Shown: positions 29,359 to 33,788 of the stretch, in pieces
Layout: each line of letters starts with the position of its first letter
How positions within the stretch are numbered: position 1 is the first letter of the stretch
Assembly (NCBI GenBank): GCA_028572065.1
Contig: JAPVWK010000007.1
Location: forward strand, 1 to 33,788
DNA length: 33,788 nt
Direction of reading: 5' to 3'
Source: Candidatus Methanophagales archaeon
GTDB taxonomy: Archaea; Halobacteriota; Syntropharchaeia; Alkanophagales; Methanospirareceae
Program-made: the position numbers and the translations under genes
Notes under the pieces: model-generated
What the model was told of the DNA's origin: nothing
Database searches by the model: none
The model's input: only the letters and a program-made list of their open reading frames with translations

Positions 29359-29714
29359 ATGCCAGCCTCTTGTTGCCCTAATTTCACCCGGACTTCACCG
29401 CTCATCAATTTAGGCAAGTGCGTATTACGGAGTTTTTCGAGGGTGCATATTTGGTTACTATTTAATCCCGGATCATCTTTGGTATCAATGGTTTTTGCCT
29501 TGTTTTGGGTTATTCTGCCAACGGCTGATTGCAGGCGTTCCAATAATAACACATCTTCAAATCTGTTCCGTTCTGGAGTGTCGGTATCTGGGGCAATGTC
29601 CGGGGCGTGAACGTACTGGTAACCCTGACGTTCGAGGAGTTCAATGGCGAATTGTTCGATTTGGGACTCGGTATTTTTATTAATTTGAATCAGCTCCATC
29701 GTTAATTTATTCAT
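29355..29714 (-). CDS. Chimeric ORF: HsdR N-terminal and internal fragments plus HsdS C-terminal tail
   Basis: ESQIEQFAIELLERQGYQYVHAPDIAPDTDTPERNRFEDVLLLERLQSAVGRI (HsdR N-term), KAKTIDTKDDPG (HsdR internal), LEKLRNTHLPKLMSGEVRVKL (HsdS tail). ATG at 29714 chosen over 29792 because of overlap with the ATPase ORF. Confidence 0.75.
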   Translation of the reverse strand: MNKLTMELIQINKNTESQIEQFAIELLERQGYQYVHAPDIAPDTDTPERNRFEDVLLLERLQSAVGRITQNKAKTIDTKDDPGLNSNQICTLEKLRNTHLPKLMSGEVRVKLGQQEAGI

Positions 29715-31716
29715 CTTTCTTTTCTTGAGGTAACCTAATGAAACCTCTTCCTCTCCATCTTCGATTATTAACCAATGATTCAAATTCAACATTATCCAAT
29801 TTTAAATTGTCTGCATGGTCCGTGATAATAATTTGCGGTTCGATACCAGTTTCTTTGAGTGTATCAGAACAAAATTGAACCATTTGGTTAAACAAATTTT
29901 CAACTGCGATTAAATCTTCATCGGTTTTTTCTTGCTTACCTTCTTTTTCTTTTAATTTTTCAGCATCAAAACGTTCATCGGTATCTCTAATTGATGGTGG
30001 AAAATATACTTGACTAGGTTGGTCTAAAAACAAAATTTGTGGAGTTAAAGCTTGATTACCTAACGAGCAGAAATATTTATGAAGTGCCATAAAAAGTGTT
30101 AGGTGGCTATACAGCCAATTTGCACCACTTCCCATGGAACGAAGATAAATTTTTTCGCGTTGGCTTTTTTCATGCCAAAGCTCAAAACTTTCCAATGAAA
30201 ATTTCAAATTAATTGGTTTGTACGAATCTTCAAAATCGAAATTATCACCAATTTGCTTCATTGTATTGTCAATATAAGTTTTGGCATTTTTGAGCTTTTG
30301 TTCGACATTATATTTATCTCTAAGTATTCCTCGAAGATTTTCTATTACACTTTTTGAACTACTAATACTGTCTTCAAAATTTGAAATATTTTTATCAATT
30401 AGTTTTTCTAAAAAAATTTCCATTTTCAATTTTGCTTTTAATCCTTGCTCCTCTAAATCACGATTTACTTGTAAATCTGTTGTGATATTCTTAAGCCTAC
30501 TAATTTCATTATAGACATTTGTTATTTGGCTCTTGATTCCTCTAATTTCTTCTTCTAATCTCTTTTTATCCGCTTCGAAAGAGTCTAATAAGTAAGTGGA
30601 TTTGCCTAACTCATTATTAAGCCATTCAATTGCATTTAATAACAAATTGGCTTCGGTAGAAATTATTTCATTTGAAGTTTTACAAAATGGACACTTTGAC
30701 AAATGAATTTTCGCATCTCCCATTTCTGGAAGACTACTTAAATGTTCTCTGTACTTATTTGTATACTCTACCGAGGAGTTTATGTCCTTAAGTTTTATTT
30801 GGAGAGTTCTTTGTTGTGCATATAAAGTATTTTTGTGTTCTTTTAATTTTTGCAACTGAATTAAAGCTTCCTGTGATTCATAGTTGGACTCAATTTTTTT
30901 AGTTCGTATTTGGTTTAAATAGTTTGCCGGGTTTAACAAAATAGCTTTTGCTTTTTCGTCAAACAACTTATTTCCAGTGATTGCAAAAAATTCATTTAAC
31001 ATCCCTTCAAATTCTTTACTATTTTGTTCTTTTTGTTCATCGATATTTTTTTGCTGATTTACCAATTTTTTTAACGTTCTTTCTTCATCGGCTAATTTTT
31101 GTTTAATTATAAAATACTCTTGATTAACAAAACCAGCAAATATTTTAAATTGCTCTATGGTCTGCTCTCTTTTTTCTTTTTCATCAAATCTATAAAAAAT
31201 AGCGTGTTTATTGGCAATTAAGTTTTGATGTTGCAACAAAAAAGGTGTCATATTTCTTATAGACGGTCTAGCTTTTTTCATTTGTCTAAATTCTCTGTCT
31301 TTCAAATCTTCATCAGTATCGACTATTTCAAGACCAAAATATCGCCCAAGTTCTAATTTGAAATTATCAAAAGCAATGAAAAAACTATCTTCAAAATATT
31401 GCATTGATAAATTTTCTATATCGGGTAAAGATGTTTCTTCTTTTAAAAATGCTTTTGTTTTATTTGGGCTTCTTGCCAAAATAATATTGGTTTCTTTGAC
31501 TGACAACACAATAAAATATAGCTGAGCATGATCAGTAATAATTCCCGCGGGAATAGTAAATTTAGAATTCCCAAAGCAATAATCAAATATCTCAATCATC
31601 GCACTTTTGCCGGTTGATGATTTGCCTGTGATTACATTTACACCAGATCCAAACTTAACAAAATGTACTTTGTCGGATTTATCAATAACTCCAATATATT
31701 TTAAATAGCTTCTCAT
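29707..31716 (-). CDS. ABC-3C-type ATPase (DUF3732-like, SMC/Rad50-like)
   Basis: VNVITGKSSTGKSAMIEIFDYCFG (Walker A), CPFCKTS, GSGANWLYSHLTLFMALHKYF, ILFLDQPSQVYFPP (Walker B), coiled-coil middle. Confidence 0.88.
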   Translation of the reverse strand: MRSYLKYIGVIDKSDKVHFVKFGSGVNVITGKSSTGKSAMIEIFDYCFGNSKFTIPAGIITDHAQLYFIVLSVKETNIILARSPNKTKAFLKEETSLPDIENLSMQYFEDSFFIAFDNFKLELGRYFGLEIVDTDEDLKDREFRQMKKARPSIRNMTPFLLQHQNLIANKHAIFYRFDEKEKREQTIEQFKIFAGFVNQEYFIIKQKLADEERTLKKLVNQQKNIDEQKEQNSKEFEGMLNEFFAITGNKLFDEKAKAILLNPANYLNQIRTKKIESNYESQEALIQLQKLKEHKNTLYAQQRTLQIKLKDINSSVEYTNKYREHLSSLPEMGDAKIHLSKCPFCKTSNEIISTEANLLLNAIEWLNNELGKSTYLLDSFEADKKRLEEEIRGIKSQITNVYNEISRLKNITTDLQVNRDLEEQGLKAKLKMEIFLEKLIDKNISNFEDSISSSKSVIENLRGILRDKYNVEQKLKNAKTYIDNTMKQIGDNFDFEDSYKPINLKFSLESFELWHEKSQREKIYLRSMGSGANWLYSHLTLFMALHKYFCSLGNQALTPQILFLDQPSQVYFPPSIRDTDERFDAEKLKEKEGKQEKTDEDLIAVENLFNQMVQFCSDTLKETGIEPQIIITDHADNLKLDNVEFESLVNNRRWRGRGFIRLPQEKKDE

Positions 31717-32180
31717 AGCTCTTTTACTCCCAATAATCTATAAATGGCAACAACATCTAAATCTCTAACAATTTTATGTAAATTTGATGATGCTTTTAAT
31801 GACTTATTTAGGTTTTCTACTGTTTTATTTTCAGTTGTCAAGACTTCAACAATTAGATTTCTACTGATTTTTATCATTTGATTATCTATTGCATATTGGA
31901 TACATTGATTTGTTAAATCTTTATAAAGTTGTATTCGCTCTTGGAGTCCAAACAAATTCTCTTTTTTGTTGCTGAATGTGTGTATTGAACTCGTAGTTTT
32001 TGCACGAAAAAGCCATTGCTTGCTGTCTTCATGTAAAACCAATGGCAACACCAAATAAGCTAAAAGTATATTTTTGGGTTTTGGCGGTATGTGTCTGAAA
32101 AACTCAACAAACAATGGAGCTAAAACAAATGGATTATTATGTATTTGATATATGCTATCTACAAATTCACTCATTTTCAT
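31713..32180 (-). CDS. ABC-3C middle component-like protein
   Basis: Position between ATPase and third component with ATGA overlap to the ATPase; NPFVLAPLFVEFFRH...KNILLAYLVLPLVLHEDSKQWL fits the three-component middle protein family. Confidence 0.75.
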   Translation of the reverse strand: MKMSEFVDSIYQIHNNPFVLAPLFVEFFRHIPPKPKNILLAYLVLPLVLHEDSKQWLFRAKTTSSIHTFSNKKENLFGLQERIQLYKDLTNQCIQYAIDNQMIKISRNLIVEVLTTENKTVENLNKSLKASSNLHKIVRDLDVVAIYRLLGVKEL

Positions 32181-33303
32181 CCACCTTTAATTTCCAAACT
32201 ATATTTTTATCCTCATCGTTTGCCATACCATGCAAAAGACCATTTCTAAAAAACTTTGGAGTATCATTAAAATGTATAAATGGTGGAGCTGCTAAACCAG
32301 TTATTGAATCATAAAAGTTTTTTGAATCTTTAATACTGTTTGTTTTGTCTGTATTTCTTGAAGCTATATTATAGGCAGGATTATAAGTATCTATTATTTC
32401 TTGCTCATAGCCATTATAGTGCTTTTTATCGATTGCATATTTTCCTAACTCTTGGGAAATGGTATAATTGGTTCGCACATATTCTGAAATAGCTTTACTT
32501 TTTACAGCGTGGTAATCTATATCTTCAATTTTTTTAACAAATAAGTGTTCGTTGTGTTGATTAATCTCATCACTGCCAACTTTTAGAGTTGCATATTTTT
32601 TGGGAAAAATAATGGTTCTAGACCTAAACTGATTTACTAATGATTCTACCTTGGAAGTGAAATTTTGATAGGTAATCTCCCAGCTTTCGCCAATTCTAAC
32701 AGTCGGTGAAAGCAAATAACCCATTAATGAATTTATATAATCATCTGCATTTGAAGATAAAACCGATTTGCCATGCTTTTGTTTTATCCGTTCATAACAT
32801 GTACTATCTTCTGCCGAAGAATCAAAGATTATGAACTTTTTTAAAAGATCGAGTAGCTTACCTTCTTTAGTGCCATCCAAGACTGAATTAAGCAACTTTT
32901 CTGTGCTTTGGCTTTTTCTTTCCTGCTGATTATATTTCTGAGCAATATCATCTAATATTTGTTTTCTCTCATATTTATTTCTACTATTCCATTCTTTGAA
33001 TGACGATCTCACTCCAAATTTTTGAGTCGTTAAAAGTATTAGATTTTTATAATGGCTTACATCAAAAGCATTTTGTAGCCAATTATCAATTGTTTTCCAA
33101 ATATTTTCATGCAAATCTGTTAAGTCTTCCTGATACTGTTTAACTTCTATTTGATACTTATCGGAGACAGTCACATCGCCATATTTTTCAATGATCACTT
33201 TTTCACCGTCAAGTAGCTCAAAGCATTTGTCAATGGCAATATAAAACTGATAAATTGTTCCATCAATAGACGATGAAGCATCGTGCTTTAGTTTACTACT
33301 CAT
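32167..33303 (-). CDS. ABC-3C third component with possible PD-(D/E)XK-like N-terminal domain
   Basis: First gene of the overlapping trio; IIEKYGDVTVSDKYQIEVKQYQEDLTDLHENIWKTIDNWL gives an E-x3-D...E-x-K pattern like DUF4297-type nucleases. Confidence 0.65.
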   Translation of the reverse strand: MSSKLKHDASSSIDGTIYQFYIAIDKCFELLDGEKVIIEKYGDVTVSDKYQIEVKQYQEDLTDLHENIWKTIDNWLQNAFDVSHYKNLILLTTQKFGVRSSFKEWNSRNKYERKQILDDIAQKYNQQERKSQSTEKLLNSVLDGTKEGKLLDLLKKFIIFDSSAEDSTCYERIKQKHGKSVLSSNADDYINSLMGYLLSPTVRIGESWEITYQNFTSKVESLVNQFRSRTIIFPKKYATLKVGSDEINQHNEHLFVKKIEDIDYHAVKSKAISEYVRTNYTISQELGKYAIDKKHYNGYEQEIIDTYNPAYNIASRNTDKTNSIKDSKNFYDSITGLAAPPFIHFNDTPKFFRNGLLHGMANDEDKNIVWKLKVDENE

Positions 33304-33689
33304 ATCTTCAACCTCACTTCACCGCCCATAAGCTTCGGCAACAGCGTATCCCGCAGTTTTTCAAGGGTTACAATTTGAGTATGATTATATTCAATCTTAC
33401 TCCATGCGTTATCAGCATATTCAGAAAAAGCATCTAACTTTTCCTGAGGTGGCAATTGAAATTCCAACCCCTCAATATCAGATGGCTTTAAAGACGGATA
33501 TGTTGACGTAGATCCTTCTGCGATTGAATGCAGATATTCTGTCATTTCATCTGTGGTTAAAAGAATGTAAATAAAGTGGGGGTTGATTTTATCGCATGTT
33601 ATCACGCAGAACCCAGTAGAGACTATCACATCTTCTGCGGGATTTTTTAATACATGACTTTCGGCCCAGCGACATATTAGATTGAACAA
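33300..33689 (-). pseudogene. hsdS: Truncated type I specificity subunit HsdS (C-terminal half)
   Basis: GSTSTYPSLKPSDIEGLEFQLPPQEKLDAFSEYADNAWSKIEYNHTQIVTLEKLRDTLLPKLMGGEVRLKI; TTG start preceded closely by an in-frame TAA, so the N-terminal half is missing. Confidence 0.8.
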
Positions 33690-33788
33690 CCTTTAAATAC
33701 CATGATAGCTTTTAGAGAATCATGACTCCCCTAAATCAGCATGATAGAGTATCTATGATACTGCGAATCATAGAAGAAGTGGAGGAAT

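Noticed and set aside
23983-33689. CRISPR array or diversity-generating retroelement as explanation for the repeated RhuM/HsdS segments
   Set aside because: No regularly spaced short repeats, no cas genes, no reverse transcriptase, and repeats are divergent coding fragments.

Overview
Euryarchaeal chromosomal window, recognised by archaeal-type PGK, a two-domain tRNA-splicing endonuclease, HMG-CoA synthase plus thiolase, Orc1/Cdc6, L7Ae-S28e-L24e and Cdc48. Positions 1-23.6 kb are mostly housekeeping genes plus a GH130/glycosyltransferase cluster. Two accessory modules stand out. (A) 6507-10028: a RecQ-like helicase carrying a ComF-like phosphoribosyltransferase domain, a HTH-like segment and an HRDC-like end, followed by a DprA/Smf-family gene, attached to the 3' end of aroC by an ATGA overlap. 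(B) 23.7-33.7 kb: a rearranged type I restriction island. It holds hsdR with an in-frame DUF559/Vsr-like nuclease domain bounded by small palindromes, an in-frame amber codon in hsdR, RhuM-family genes and fragments, three separate HsdS C-terminal tails each coupled by ATGA to a different downstream gene, and an embedded three-gene ABC-3C-like system with a DUF3732-type ATPase. A theme across modules: at least two of the few TAG stops have clear in-frame homologous continuation (RecQ, HsdR), and a third separates gap and pgk in one frame. This raises amber readthrough, possibly pyrrolysine-type, as a testable hypothesis. A structured attC-like palindromic element and a HicA-like toxin scrap lie at the island edge. 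No rRNA, tRNA or CRISPR array was found by eye.
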